NCBI RefSeq assembly: GCF_905221025.1
Contig: NZ_CAJNBL010000007.1
Span: 47,877 to 111,876 of the forward strand
Length of the DNA: 64,000 nucleotides
Source of the DNA: Candidatus Nitrotoga fabula
GTDB lineage: Bacteria > Pseudomonadota > Gammaproteobacteria > Burkholderiales > Gallionellaceae
Reading direction: 5' to 3'
The translations under genes were made by a program, and so were the position numbers. Under the pieces are notes generated by a model that made no database searches, had not been told where the DNA came from, and was given only the letters and a program-made list of their open reading frames with translations. This document shows positions 29,097 to 38,779 of the stretch, one piece after another. How positions within the stretch are numbered: position 1 is the stretch's first letter; each line of letters starts with the position of its first letter.

Positions 29097-31760
29097 TCAG
29101 ACCGTAGTCGGATTCGGTTTGTCGGGATTGATATTGTACCGTTGAATCGCTTTGCTGACCTCGCTCAAGGCAATCTGGCCTTCGTCAGCCAGCGCTTTCA
29201 GTGCGGCAAGCACCACATGATAGCGATCTACCTCGAAAAAACAGCGCAGATTGATACGCGTATCGGAACGCCCGAAACCATCCGTCCCCAGTACCCTGTA
29301 ATGGCCGGGGAGGAAAGCACGGATCTGGTCGGCATAGCTCTTGAGATAATCTGTAGCGGCGATTACAGGTCCCTTGCGCCTGCCCAGGCACTGCTCCACG
29401 TAACTTACACGCGGCGTAGCCTCGGGGTGCAGCATGTTCCAGCGCTCGCAATCCAGTCCTTCACGACGCAGCTCATTGAAACTGGTTACACTCCACACAT
29501 CGGAATCCACACCAAAATCTTGCGCCAGCAATGCAGCGGCAGCTATCACCTCGCGCAGAATCGTTCCGCTACCCAGAAGCTGCACCTTAGGCGCTGCGGC
29601 AGACTGGTCCTTGCCCTCCTGAAACAGATACATACCCCTGATGATTCCAGTCTCTGCTCCTTCCGGCATGGCCGGGTGCGCGTAATTCTCGTTCATCACA
29701 GTAAGATAATAAAAAACGTCCTCCTGCTTCTGATACATACGGCGCATGCCGTCATGAACAATCACCGCCAGCTCGTAGGCAAAAGCAGGATCATAGGACA
29801 CACAGTTCGGAATGGTTGCAGCCGTCAGATGGCTGTGTCCATCCTGATGCTGGAGACCCTCTCCGTTTAGAGTAGTGCGCCCTGCCGTACCCCCCAGCAA
29901 GAATCCTCGTGCCCGCTGGTCTCCTGCCGCCCAGATCAGATCACCCACACGCTGAAAACCGAACATGGAATAATAGATATAGAACGGGACCATCGCTACG
30001 CCATGATTGGCATAAGCAGTGGCAGCAGCAATCCACGACGACATCGCGCCAGCTTCATTGATCCCTTCCTGCAAAATCTGCCCGGCCTTGTCTTCCTTGT
30101 AGAACATGAGCTGATCGGCATCCTGGGGGGTATACAGCTGCCCCACCTGGGAAAAAATGCTGAATTGGCGAAACAACCCCTCCATACCAAAAGTACGCGA
30201 TTCATCCGGCACAATAGGCACGATCCGCTTGCCGATATTTTTATCCTTCACCAGGATGCCCAGCATACGCACAAAAGCCATAGTGGTGGAAATCTCGCGT
30301 CCTTCCGTGCCCTTGAGCAAAACATCAAAAGTCTCCAGCCCAGGTACAGATAATGGTTCCGCCTCTATTCTACGCACGGGTAACGTACCCATGGCCTGGC
30401 TGCGCTCACGCAGGTAGATCATTTCCAGGCTATCCGCAGGAGGGCGGCAGAATGGCAACTTGCCGATCTGCTCATTGGTCACGGGGATATTGAAGCGGTC
30501 GCGAAATTTGCGCAATGCCTCTTCCCCGACCTTTTTTTGCTGATGTGTAATATTCTGCGCTTCACCAGCCTCACCCATGCCGTAACCCTTAACGGTCTTG
30601 GCCAGAATAACGGTAGGCTGTCCACTGTGGCTTGCAGCGGCAGCATAGGCAGCAAAAACTTTATGCGGATCATGGCCCCCGCGATCCAGATGCCAGATTT
30701 CGTCATCCGACATATCTGCGACCAGCTCCAGCAATTCCGGATATTTGCCGAAAAAATGCTGGCGCACATAGGCACCATTCTTCGACTTATAGGTCTGATA
30801 TTCGCCGTCCACCACCTCTTCCATGCGCTTCAATAGAATTCCGCTCTTGTCCTTCGCAAACAGCCGGTCCCATTTTCCGCCCCACACAACCTTGATGACG
30901 TTCCAGCCTGCACCGCTGAATACCCCTTCCAGCTCCTGGATAATCTTTCCGTTCCCGCGGACCGGGCCGTCCAGCCGCTGCAGATTGCAGTTCACAACAA
31001 AAATCAGATTATCAAGTTTCTCGCGCGCAGCCATTGAAATGGCACCTAGCGATTCAGGTTCGTCCGTCTCACCATCCCCGAGAAAAGCCCACACCTTGCG
31101 CCCCTCGGTCCTGACAATCCCACGGTATTCCAGATAACGCATAAAACGCGCCTGATAAATGGCCATGAGCGGCCCTAACCCCATCGACACCGTGGGAAAC
31201 TGCCAGAAATCCGGCATCAGCCACGGGTGAGGATACGAAGAAAGCCCACCTCCATTTACTTCCTGGCGAAAACGGTATAACTGCTCCTCGCTGAGACGTC
31301 CCTCAAGAAACGCCCGCGCATAAATCCCTGGCGATGCATGCCCCTGAAAATAAACCAGATCGCCACCGTGATTTTCGGTCTTTCCGTGAAAAAAATGATT
31401 AAAACCCACGTCATACAGCGTGGCTGCCGACGCAAAGGTGGCAATATGCCCCCCCAGTTCAGAAGACTCCCGGTTCGCATTCAGCACGATCACCATGGCA
31501 TTCCATCGCGTCAGGGCGCGAATGCGGTGCTCCAGCTCATGATTGCCGGCGGAACGCTGCTCCTTATCAAACGGTATGGTATTCAGATAAGGGGTAATTG
31601 TGCTTTGCGGCAGATTCACACCCGCCAGGTGCGCTTTGCGAACCAGCTGGCTGATCAGAAAATGGGCCCGCTCTGCGCCTGCATTCTCCAGTACCGAATC
31701 CAGTGCATCCAGCCACTCCTGTGTTTCCTGTGAATCGTAATCAGGCAAATCTTCTGACAT
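29097..31760 (-). CDS. aceE: Pyruvate dehydrogenase E1 component, homodimeric type
   Basis: Decarboxylates pyruvate with thiamine diphosphate and acetylates the lipoyl arm of AceF. At 887 aa it has the length of E. coli AceE. Landmarks are GGHIATFASAATLYDVGFNH near 103, the cofactor motif FLGDGETDEPESLGAISMA (about 227-245) ending in FVVNCNLQRLDGPVRGNGKI, and EGLQHQDGHSHL near 640. It heads a run of seven minus-strand genes (aceE-aceF-nadD-rsfS-rlmH-maf-rng) with gaps of 33 bases or less, so central carbon entry and ribosome/NAD housekeeping may share a message. Confidence 0.96.
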   Translation of the reverse strand: MSEDLPDYDSQETQEWLDALDSVLENAGAERAHFLISQLVRKAHLAGVNLPQSTITPYLNTIPFDKEQRSAGNHELEHRIRALTRWNAMVIVLNANRESSELGGHIATFASAATLYDVGFNHFFHGKTENHGGDLVYFQGHASPGIYARAFLEGRLSEEQLYRFRQEVNGGGLSSYPHPWLMPDFWQFPTVSMGLGPLMAIYQARFMRYLEYRGIVRTEGRKVWAFLGDGETDEPESLGAISMAAREKLDNLIFVVNCNLQRLDGPVRGNGKIIQELEGVFSGAGWNVIKVVWGGKWDRLFAKDKSGILLKRMEEVVDGEYQTYKSKNGAYVRQHFFGKYPELLELVADMSDDEIWHLDRGGHDPHKVFAAYAAAASHSGQPTVILAKTVKGYGMGEAGEAQNITHQQKKVGEEALRKFRDRFNIPVTNEQIGKLPFCRPPADSLEMIYLRERSQAMGTLPVRRIEAEPLSVPGLETFDVLLKGTEGREISTTMAFVRMLGILVKDKNIGKRIVPIVPDESRTFGMEGLFRQFSIFSQVGQLYTPQDADQLMFYKEDKAGQILQEGINEAGAMSSWIAAATAYANHGVAMVPFYIYYSMFGFQRVGDLIWAAGDQRARGFLLGGTAGRTTLNGEGLQHQDGHSHLTAATIPNCVSYDPAFAYELAVIVHDGMRRMYQKQEDVFYYLTVMNENYAHPAMPEGAETGIIRGMYLFQEGKDQSAAAPKVQLLGSGTILREVIAAAALLAQDFGVDSDVWSVTSFNELRREGLDCERWNMLHPEATPRVSYVEQCLGRRKGPVIAATDYLKSYADQIRAFLPGHYRVLGTDGFGRSDTRINLRCFFEVDRYHVVLAALKALADEGQIALSEVSKAIQRYNINPDKPNPTTV

Positions 31761-31852
31761 ATCTACACTCTCTAATTACACATTGTTGATCGGCAACTTT
31801 ACGTACCAGGAATTTTATTTTGCGGACATTCCCGGGCACATCTTATCCATCT

Positions 31853-32470
31853 TTAATGGGCTGCACATGGAATGACCTCATTCTCCGTAACAATCCATTC
31901 CACCTTATAATCCGTTTGTTCCTGCGGGATTCCCTCGATCAGCTGCATGGAAAAAGCCCCTGCAACCAGCGCAGGAAAATGATCCTGCCAAGTAACCGCA
32001 ATCCGTGCCAGCAGCTTGTCATAAAAGCCACCACCATACCCCAGCCGCACACCGTCCCGCCCGAATGCCACTCCCGGCAACAAAATAAAATCCAGATCCC
32101 GCAATAAATCTATTCTGGGGCAGCGTTCTACCAGGGGCTCCGGTATATTCCACTGGCCAGGAGCCAGATCATGCTGCAAGTTGCTCACCTGGTATAGATC
32201 CAGCTCTTTCGTGGCCACATTCACTCGTGGAAGCAGCACCCGCTTATCCTCCCGCAACGCCTGCCGCACCAGTTCCCTGGTGGAATACTCCGCTCCAAAA
32301 CTCATGTATGCCAGCACTGTCCCGGCCTTGCGATAAGCTTCCAGGCTGGCGATCCGCTTCGATATCTGATGACTTTTGATTGCCCTTTCATCCGCGCCCA
32401 ATCGCTCGCGGTCTATAATTATACGTTGTCTGATCGCCTGCTTCCTAACCTGAGTTGTCATTTGCAGCAT
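31853..32470 (-). CDS. 5-formyltetrahydrofolate cyclo-ligase
   Basis: Converts 5-formyl-THF to 5,10-methenyl-THF using ATP. The 205 aa sequence carries SKRIASLEAYRKAGTVLAYM in the N-terminal half and the family signature VRLGYGGGFYDKLLAR (about 151-166), with the phosphate-binding loop in LPGVAFGRDG. A second in-frame ATG at 32461 is an alternative start. In many proteobacteria the 6S RNA gene lies just upstream; the 232-base gap here was inspected and no convincing 6S fold was found. Confidence 0.93.
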   Translation of the reverse strand: MLQMTTQVRKQAIRQRIIIDRERLGADERAIKSHQISKRIASLEAYRKAGTVLAYMSFGAEYSTRELVRQALREDKRVLLPRVNVATKELDLYQVSNLQHDLAPGQWNIPEPLVERCPRIDLLRDLDFILLPGVAFGRDGVRLGYGGGFYDKLLARIAVTWQDHFPALVAGAFSMQLIEGIPQEQTDYKVEWIVTENEVIPCAAH

Positions 32471-32543
32471 TCCCGTGCCCTGATATTCCCGTGTTCCATA
32501 TTGTCCGCATCCCGCCCGGAACCCGCTTCATGGATGAAAATAT

Positions 32544-32580
32544 TGTCAGCAGATGACTGCAAATTCCGCCACTGCTGACA
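32544..32580. repeat. 9-bp inverted repeat between ilvA and the cyclo-ligase gene
   Basis: TGTCAGCAG (32544-32552) and CTGCTGACA (32572-32580) are perfect complements separated by 19 bases. There is no adjacent T-run, so it does not look like an intrinsic terminator. It could be a regulator site, an RNA stem or chance. Confidence 0.45.
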
Positions 32581-32702
32581 GCCGGATCCTTTTTCCTGCA
32601 CCGGACGGGTACGCAAAAATATCCTGATATGCGGAAAAAACAGCAGATCGCCCGGAGCAGGATCAATCCTGAAGCGACTGGATATTTTGTATGGACAGGG
32701 AA

Positions 32703-34220
32703 TTAATTCAAAAATAATCTATACGCGGGATTATCGCTTTCATCCCAGTAACGATAGCCCAGATTGTCAAGAAAAATCCGCAGCGGCTTCTTGTCCTGAT
32801 GCGGCACCTGCATGCCAATCAGCACCCGGCCGTAATCCGCACCATGGTTGCGGTAATGGAACAAACTGATATTCCAGCTATGGTTCATGCTGTTCAGGAA
32901 ATTCATCAGAGCGCCGGGACGTTCCGGAAATTCGAAACGAAACAGGATTTCGTCCTGCAAGCCGGGGGCACGGCCCCCTACCAGGTGGCGCACATGCAGC
33001 TTGGCTATCTCGTTATCGGTGAAATCCACCGCAGACAGAGTATGCCTGGCCAGCGTCGCCAGCAACTTGCCGGTTTCCTGCTGATTTTTTACCTGGACCC
33101 CGACAAAGACATGCGCCTCCATGGGGTTCGCATAACGATAATTGAATTCGGTAATATTGCGCTGCCCCAGCAAAGTACAGAATTTGCGGAAACTCCCGGG
33201 CGTTTCCGGGATGCTCACTGCCAGAATCGCCTCGCGTTTCTCGCCAAGTTCGGCACGCTCCGCAATAAAACGCAAGCGGTCAAAGTTCATATTGGCGCCA
33301 CTGGCAATGGCTACCAGCGTCTGGCCTTTTATTTTTTCGCGATCGGCATACAACTTGGCACCGGCAATTGCAAGCGCCCCGGCGGGCTCGAGACTGGTGC
33401 GCGTATCCTCGAACACATCCTTGATTGCCGCGCAAATGGCATCTGTATCAACCAGCACGATTTCATCCACCAGGTCGCAACACAGGCGGAAAGTTTCCTG
33501 GCCAACCTGTTTTACCGCCACCCCATCGGCAAACAGACCGACATGCTCAAGCCTGACGCGCCGGCCTGCCTGGACTGAGCGGCTCATGGCATCCGATTCC
33601 ACGGGCTGCACCCCGATCACCCGGATCTCCGGACGCACTGCCTTGACATAAGCGGCTACACCCGAAATCAACCCGCCTCCCCCGATCGGGGCAAAAATCG
33701 CATGGATAGGATGACTATGCTGACGCAAAATTTCCATGCCGATCGTCCCCTGCCCGGCAATAACATCTGGATCATCATAAGGGTGGACAAAAGTAAGCTT
33801 TTGTTGCTGCTTTAACTCCAGCGCATAAGTGTAGGCGTCAGAATAGGAATCGCCATGCAATATCGCCTCTGCCCCGCGGCTGGTAACCGCATCCACTTTG
33901 ATCTGGGGGGTGGTTACCGGCATGACAATAGTTGCCTTGCAGCCCATCTTCTGCGCGGACAAAGCCACTCCCTGGGCATGATTACCCGCCGAGGCGGCAA
34001 TCACACCGCGCTCGAGCTGTGCAGCGGTCAAATGTGACATCTTGTTATACGCACCGCGCAGCTTAAAGGAAAATACCGGCTGCATGTCTTCGCGCTTCAG
34101 CAGCACATGATTGCCGGTGCGCAAGGATAGATTTGGGGCAGGATCCAGAGGGCTTTCAATCGCCACGTCATATACGCGGGCAGTGAGAATCCGGTTTAAA
34201 TAACTTTGCATGACTGACAT
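32703..34220 (-). CDS. ilvA: Threonine ammonia-lyase, biosynthetic
   Basis: Deaminates threonine to 2-oxobutyrate, the first step of isoleucine synthesis. The 505 aa protein is the long, allosteric form. The PLP lysine lies in FSFKLRGAYNKM (about 52-63), SAGNHAQGVALSA near 87 and the glycine loop PIGGGGLISGVAAYV near 188 bind the cofactor, and two C-terminal ACT-like domains start near 330 and 425 (ILFRFEFPERPGALMNFL). The tandem regulatory domains are the usual site of isoleucine feedback inhibition. No other branched-chain gene is nearby. Confidence 0.95.
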   Translation of the reverse strand: MSVMQSYLNRILTARVYDVAIESPLDPAPNLSLRTGNHVLLKREDMQPVFSFKLRGAYNKMSHLTAAQLERGVIAASAGNHAQGVALSAQKMGCKATIVMPVTTPQIKVDAVTSRGAEAILHGDSYSDAYTYALELKQQQKLTFVHPYDDPDVIAGQGTIGMEILRQHSHPIHAIFAPIGGGGLISGVAAYVKAVRPEIRVIGVQPVESDAMSRSVQAGRRVRLEHVGLFADGVAVKQVGQETFRLCCDLVDEIVLVDTDAICAAIKDVFEDTRTSLEPAGALAIAGAKLYADREKIKGQTLVAIASGANMNFDRLRFIAERAELGEKREAILAVSIPETPGSFRKFCTLLGQRNITEFNYRYANPMEAHVFVGVQVKNQQETGKLLATLARHTLSAVDFTDNEIAKLHVRHLVGGRAPGLQDEILFRFEFPERPGALMNFLNSMNHSWNISLFHYRNHGADYGRVLIGMQVPHQDKKPLRIFLDNLGYRYWDESDNPAYRLFLN

Positions 34221-34479
34221 GAGTTAAAAATAAATAATGCCGATTAAGGTGCAAGATTAGCAGGAATTGCATCTAATTCGAAAAAAATTCGGAATTACCG
34301 GACTTTTCGGTAGGACATCGCAATACAAAATGCTTCCATGCAGGGATTCATTTATACTTCTTCTGTTTACTCTGTATGCGAACACTGTAAATGCGATCAT
34401 GATGCGACGCTCCGTCCGGGCAATATTATACAAACAGTAACTGCAAAACAGCATGCCCTTACCATTCCATCCATGCTGC
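34221..34479. other. Divergent intergenic region, ilvA / lipoprotein
   Basis: A 259-base AT-richer region carrying the promoters of both genes. I see no clear hexamer pair that I would defend, and no leader peptide with a run of regulatory codons for ilvA. Confidence 0.35.
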
Positions 34480-35190
34480 ATGAAACTCGCCGCAAGCAGC
34501 GCAATTTTCCTGCTTGCAGCGTGCTCCACTGACAGACCTGCAATAAACGGCAAGCACATTCCGGAGCATACCGACCGCAATTTCATCAGTCAGCTTGGCA
34601 AAACCGACCTGGACCGTCTGACCGACTTGGAGGTGCGCGAGAATACCCAGATTCTGCAGGCACTGATGGTCAAACTCTACAAGCGTAACCCGAACGAACT
34701 GAAGAAAAGCGCCATGGCAGGTCCGGAAGAAACCGCGGCAGCGGTATTTGCAAATCAGCATGGCTGGCGTTTCCCGGAAATCAACGAAGCGCAGGGCTCC
34801 CATGCAATCCAGCAGGCATTCCATCCCGACTTTCAGGGTGACCGGGTACTCTCTCTGATCGTAGGCCTGCAAACCATGTTGATCAAGGCGCACGGAGGAA
34901 AAACCGATTTCTATATCACCGACTCCATAGATCCGCAAAACATCTTTAACGCCGCGCGCAACATCGAGATCGTCGTCTGGCAGCTCTCCAACAAACGCGA
35001 CAGCAACGGCCAGCTTACCCTGCTAACCAATGAAATCAATGATCACGAGCGCAACCTCAGCTTTGAACGTGAATTCGGAAAAATGATCGGCAGCCTGGAT
35101 CTGTACGCAATCCTGCTGTCGGAAAAAATGCAGAGGCATATTACCCGCGTTGTGCAATCTATCCCTACGGCTGTCCTGCTACCCTTCTAA
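34480..35190 (+). CDS. Putative lipoprotein of unknown function
   Basis: A 236 aa protein with a lipoprotein signal: from the ATG at 34480 it begins MKLAASSAIFLLAACSTD, with the lipobox LAAC placing the lipidated Cys at residue 15. An ATG at 34453 would add nine residues. The mature part is mostly helical and charged, with a region AAAVFANQHGWRFPEINEAQ near 95 and a likely coiled segment near 165-200. I do not recognise the family. It lies between the divergent ilvA and the convergent polA, so there is no operon context. The predicted location is the inner leaflet of the outer membrane. Confidence 0.75.
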   Translation: MKLAASSAIFLLAACSTDRPAINGKHIPEHTDRNFISQLGKTDLDRLTDLEVRENTQILQALMVKLYKRNPNELKKSAMAGPEETAAAVFANQHGWRFPEINEAQGSHAIQQAFHPDFQGDRVLSLIVGLQTMLIKAHGGKTDFYITDSIDPQNIFNAARNIEIVVWQLSNKRDSNGQLTLLTNEINDHERNLSFEREFGKMIGSLDLYAILLSEKMQRHITRVVQSIPTAVLLPF

Positions 35191-35239
35191 CCAGACCGGG
35201 TTCGTCCGATCTCCTGAATATTCTTCCATGCGAAGCGGA

Positions 35240-37957
35240 TCAATGGGCCGCTTCCCAGTTTTCTCCCTCGCCCAGCCCCACCTCAAGCGGAATCTTGAGG
35301 CTGGCCACATTGCACATCAGCCCGGGCAGCTTCTCCTTTACCAGCGCCACCTCACTGTCCGGCACCTCCAGCACCAGCTCGTCATGGACTTGCATGATCA
35401 GGCGGGAATTCATTCCGTTATTCTCCAGCCAGTTTTGCACCGCGATCATTGCCAGCTTGATCAAGTCTGCTGCCGAACCCTGCATCGGCGCATTGATCGC
35501 GGCACGCTCGGCAGCCTGCCGGCGCATGGCATTGCCACCATTGATTTCCGGCAGCCAGAGCCTGCGTCCGAACACGGTTTCGACATAACCCTGCTGCCTG
35601 GCCTGCTGTCGCGTCCGCTGCATGTAACCCGCCACCCCTGGGTGACGCATGAAATAAACGTCAATATACTGCTGCGCGGCGCTGCGATCGAGATTCAACT
35701 GGGAAGCCAGACCGAACGCGGACATGCCATAAATCAGGCCAAAGTTGATCACCTTGGCATAGCGCCGCTGCTCGTTGCTCACCGCATCCGCAGGCGTGCA
35801 GAATACTTCTGCTGCGGTAGCCCGGTGAATATCCTCGCCGTTCGCGAATGCCCTGAGCAGATTCTGGTCTTCGGACAAGTGCGCCATGATCCGCAGCTCG
35901 ATTTGCGAATAATCTGCGGAAACAATGCGACTCCCCGGAGGCGCAATAAACGCTTCCCGGATACGGCGCCCTTCTGCTGTACGCACCGGTATGTTCTGCA
36001 GGTTGGGATCGCTGGAAGCCAGCCGTCCGGTCACGGCCACGGCCTGCGAATAGCTGGTGTGCACCCGCCCGGTTTCCCGATTCACCATGAGCGGCAGTTT
36101 GTCGGTATAGGTGGATTTCAGTTTTGCCAGGCCACGGTATTCCAGCAGCAGTTTGGGCAGAGGATAATCCAGCGCCAGCTCCTGCAGGACCTCTTCATCC
36201 GTGGAAGGGGTCCCGCCTGGCGTCTTTTTCCTGACGGGCAGGCCAAGTTTATCAAACAGGATTTCCTGAATCTGCTTTGGGGAGTTGAGATTGAAAGGCT
36301 GGCCTGCCGCGCCATGAGCCTGCGCCTCAAGATTCATCAGCTTTTCGCCCAGCTCACGGCTCTGTCGCGCCAGCCTTGCGCTGTCCATCAGCACCCCGTT
36401 GCGCTCCATGACATACAACACCTGACGCGCCGGCAGCTCAATATTAAAATATACTTCTTCCAGCCTGCCCTGGGTCCTGATCTCAGCAATCAGCATCTGG
36501 TGCAATTGCAGCGCCGTGTCCGCATGGATCGCCGCATAACGCGCAGTGGCTGCCAGATCCACCTGATCAAAGCCAATCTGCCTGGCTCCCTTGCCCACGA
36601 TTTCGGCATGACTGACAATCTTTGCCCCGAGATGGCGGAGCGCAAGATTGTCAAACTCATGTGACCTGTGGCTTTCCAGCACATACGATTGCAGCAGCGT
36701 ATCCCCGGCAATGCCTGCGAGGTGAATGGCATGGTTTGCATAGACATGCTGATCATATTTGAGATCGTGTCCCACCTTTTTATACTGCGCGCTTTCCAGC
36801 CACGGCTTGAGCCTTGCAAGCGCATATTCACGTCCGATCTGGTCTGCCGCCCCGGGATAGCGGTGTGCCAGCGGCAGGTAGGCTGCATCCTGAGGCCCGA
36901 CGGCAAACGAGATACCCACGATTTGCGCATTCATCATGCTCGACCCTGCAGCCACGGTATGCAGGCTCACCCATTCTGCCCGCTGGATTTTATCCAGCCA
37001 GATCTCAAACCGGGCTTCCGTCAGGATCGTTTCATATTCCACTGATGCTGGCGCATTCTCTCCCATCATGCCTTCACCCGCCCCGTCCCCTGGTTCCGGA
37101 AGCGCCGTGGACGGAGCAGACAATTCGCGCAGCCAGGTTTTAAAGCCAAAACGTTCGAACAGGGTGCGGAGTTGCGCGGCATCCTGCGGGGGCGGCACCA
37201 GTTCGTCATACCGCATCGGCAATGCAACATCACACTTTACGGTAAGCAGCCTGCGCGCCTGCGGCAGCCATTCCAGCGCATCGCGCAGGTTGTTGCCGAC
37301 CACACCGGAAATTTCATGTGCATGCGACATCAAGTTATCCAGGGTTCCGTATTGTTTGAGCCACTTGAGCGCGGTCTTGGGACCCACCTTGGGCACACCC
37401 GGAACATTATCCACCGCATCTCCAACCAGGGTCAGATAATCCACCATGCTTGCCGGCGGCAAGCCAAATTTTGCCAGCACACCTGCCTCGTCCAGCGTTT
37501 CACTGCTCATGGTATTGACCAGCTGGATCCGGCTGTTGACCAGCTGGGTCAGGTCCTTATCCCCCGTGGAGATAATGCATCGCGCGCCGGCCGATGCCGC
37601 CTGGCAGGCCAGCGTACCAATCACATCATCCGCCTCCACCCCTTCCATCATCAGGATATTCCAGCCAGAAGCAGCAATCAGCTGGTGCAACGGAGCAATC
37701 TGCACCGCCAGGTTCTCCGGCATTTCCGGACGGTGCGCCTTGTAATCGGCATACCAGTCGTCACGGAAGGTTTTTCCTTTGGCATCAAATATACAGGCGC
37801 TATAATCCGCCGGATATCCCGCACGCAGGCTGCGCAACATGTTCAGCACGCCGTAGATCGCACCCGTCGGGTCACCATGCGGACTACGCAGATCAGGCAT
37901 TGCATGGAATGCGCGATAAAGATAAGACGAGCCATCAACCAGCAGCAATGTGTTCAT
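35240..37957 (-). CDS. polA: DNA polymerase I with apparently inactive proofreading domain
   Basis: Repair and Okazaki-fragment polymerase, 905 aa, with the three-domain E. coli layout. The 5'-3' exonuclease (1-290) begins LLVDGSSYLYRAFHA. The polymerase domain has motif A DYSQIELRIMAHLSED near 680, the O-helix RRYAKVINFGLIYGMSAFG near 735 and motif C QVHDELVLEV near 860. The 3'-5' exonuclease fold is present, but aligned with E. coli three of four metal ligands are replaced: D355 by His (residue 333), E357 by Val (335) and D501 by His (478); only the KYD aspartate (D424) remains. The enzyme is therefore expected to lack proofreading. Confidence 0.96.
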   Translation of the reverse strand: MNTLLLVDGSSYLYRAFHAMPDLRSPHGDPTGAIYGVLNMLRSLRAGYPADYSACIFDAKGKTFRDDWYADYKAHRPEMPENLAVQIAPLHQLIAASGWNILMMEGVEADDVIGTLACQAASAGARCIISTGDKDLTQLVNSRIQLVNTMSSETLDEAGVLAKFGLPPASMVDYLTLVGDAVDNVPGVPKVGPKTALKWLKQYGTLDNLMSHAHEISGVVGNNLRDALEWLPQARRLLTVKCDVALPMRYDELVPPPQDAAQLRTLFERFGFKTWLRELSAPSTALPEPGDGAGEGMMGENAPASVEYETILTEARFEIWLDKIQRAEWVSLHTVAAGSSMMNAQIVGISFAVGPQDAAYLPLAHRYPGAADQIGREYALARLKPWLESAQYKKVGHDLKYDQHVYANHAIHLAGIAGDTLLQSYVLESHRSHEFDNLALRHLGAKIVSHAEIVGKGARQIGFDQVDLAATARYAAIHADTALQLHQMLIAEIRTQGRLEEVYFNIELPARQVLYVMERNGVLMDSARLARQSRELGEKLMNLEAQAHGAAGQPFNLNSPKQIQEILFDKLGLPVRKKTPGGTPSTDEEVLQELALDYPLPKLLLEYRGLAKLKSTYTDKLPLMVNRETGRVHTSYSQAVAVTGRLASSDPNLQNIPVRTAEGRRIREAFIAPPGSRIVSADYSQIELRIMAHLSEDQNLLRAFANGEDIHRATAAEVFCTPADAVSNEQRRYAKVINFGLIYGMSAFGLASQLNLDRSAAQQYIDVYFMRHPGVAGYMQRTRQQARQQGYVETVFGRRLWLPEINGGNAMRRQAAERAAINAPMQGSAADLIKLAMIAVQNWLENNGMNSRLIMQVHDELVLEVPDSEVALVKEKLPGLMCNVASLKIPLEVGLGEGENWEAAH

Positions 37958-37982
37958 TTTTGTAAAAGGACTCTTTTAAATC

Positions 37983-38699
37983 ATGAGCTATAAGCCCAAA
38001 CTGCCTCCCTCCAATGTACCGGACATGTGGAACTCAAAAGAGGCTTGGCGAATATTTGGTTATATGTCCGAATTCGTGTCGGCCACGGACAGGCTGGGCA
38101 TCATCCAGCCCGCCGTCAGCATCTTCGGCAGTGCCCGCACCAGGCCCAACCAGCCATATTACAAAAAAACCGAAGAAATTGCCCGGCTGCTCTCCGATGC
38201 TGGTTTTTCCGTCATCTCCGGCGGGGGACCGGGAATCATGGAAGCCGCCAACAAGGGCGCATTCTACGGCAAATCGCCCAGTGTCGGCCTGAACATCCAA
38301 TTGCCGCACGAGCAGCACAACAACCCCTACCAGAACATCACCCAGACCTTCCAGCATTTTTTCGTGCGCAAGGTCATGTTTGTAAAATTTGCCAGTGCCT
38401 ATGTCGTGATGCCCGGAGGCTTCGGCACGCTGGATGAACTGATGGAAGCGCTCACCCTGGTACAAACGGGCAAATCGCGGCGCATTCCCATTATTCTTGT
38501 AGGCGCTGAATTTTGGGGAGGCATGCTCGACTGGCTCCGGAATACCCTGCTCGCGGAAGGCATGATCAATCCGGAAGACATGGACATGATCCAGCTGATC
38601 GACCAACCGGAAGCGATCGTCAGCGCAATCTTCAGCCACTACGAAACGCGCGGCTTTGAACTTTCCGACGCGGAACGTGAAATGCAGCTCAACCTTTGA
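37983..38699 (+). CDS. TIGR00730 / LOG family protein
   Basis: A Rossmann-fold protein, 238 aa, with the LOG-family signature PGGFGTLDELMEALTLVQTG near 142-161 and the nucleotide-binding VISGGGPGIMEAANKGAF near 79. Members include cytokinin-activating phosphoribohydrolases acting on nucleoside 5'-monophosphates, and other nucleotide-processing enzymes; the bacterial substrate is usually unknown. It is divergent from polA with only 25 bases between the two starts, so their promoters must overlap. Confidence 0.9.
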   Translation: MSYKPKLPPSNVPDMWNSKEAWRIFGYMSEFVSATDRLGIIQPAVSIFGSARTRPNQPYYKKTEEIARLLSDAGFSVISGGGPGIMEAANKGAFYGKSPSVGLNIQLPHEQHNNPYQNITQTFQHFFVRKVMFVKFASAYVVMPGGFGTLDELMEALTLVQTGKSRRIPIILVGAEFWGGMLDWLRNTLLAEGMINPEDMDMIQLIDQPEAIVSAIFSHYETRGFELSDAEREMQLNL

Positions 38700-38779
38700 T
38701 CCGTCCGGACGCAGGAGCAGATTCAGGAAATTGTGCGTTTGGTCAAGCCTTTTTCTTTCTTATCGGCTAAAATGCAATC

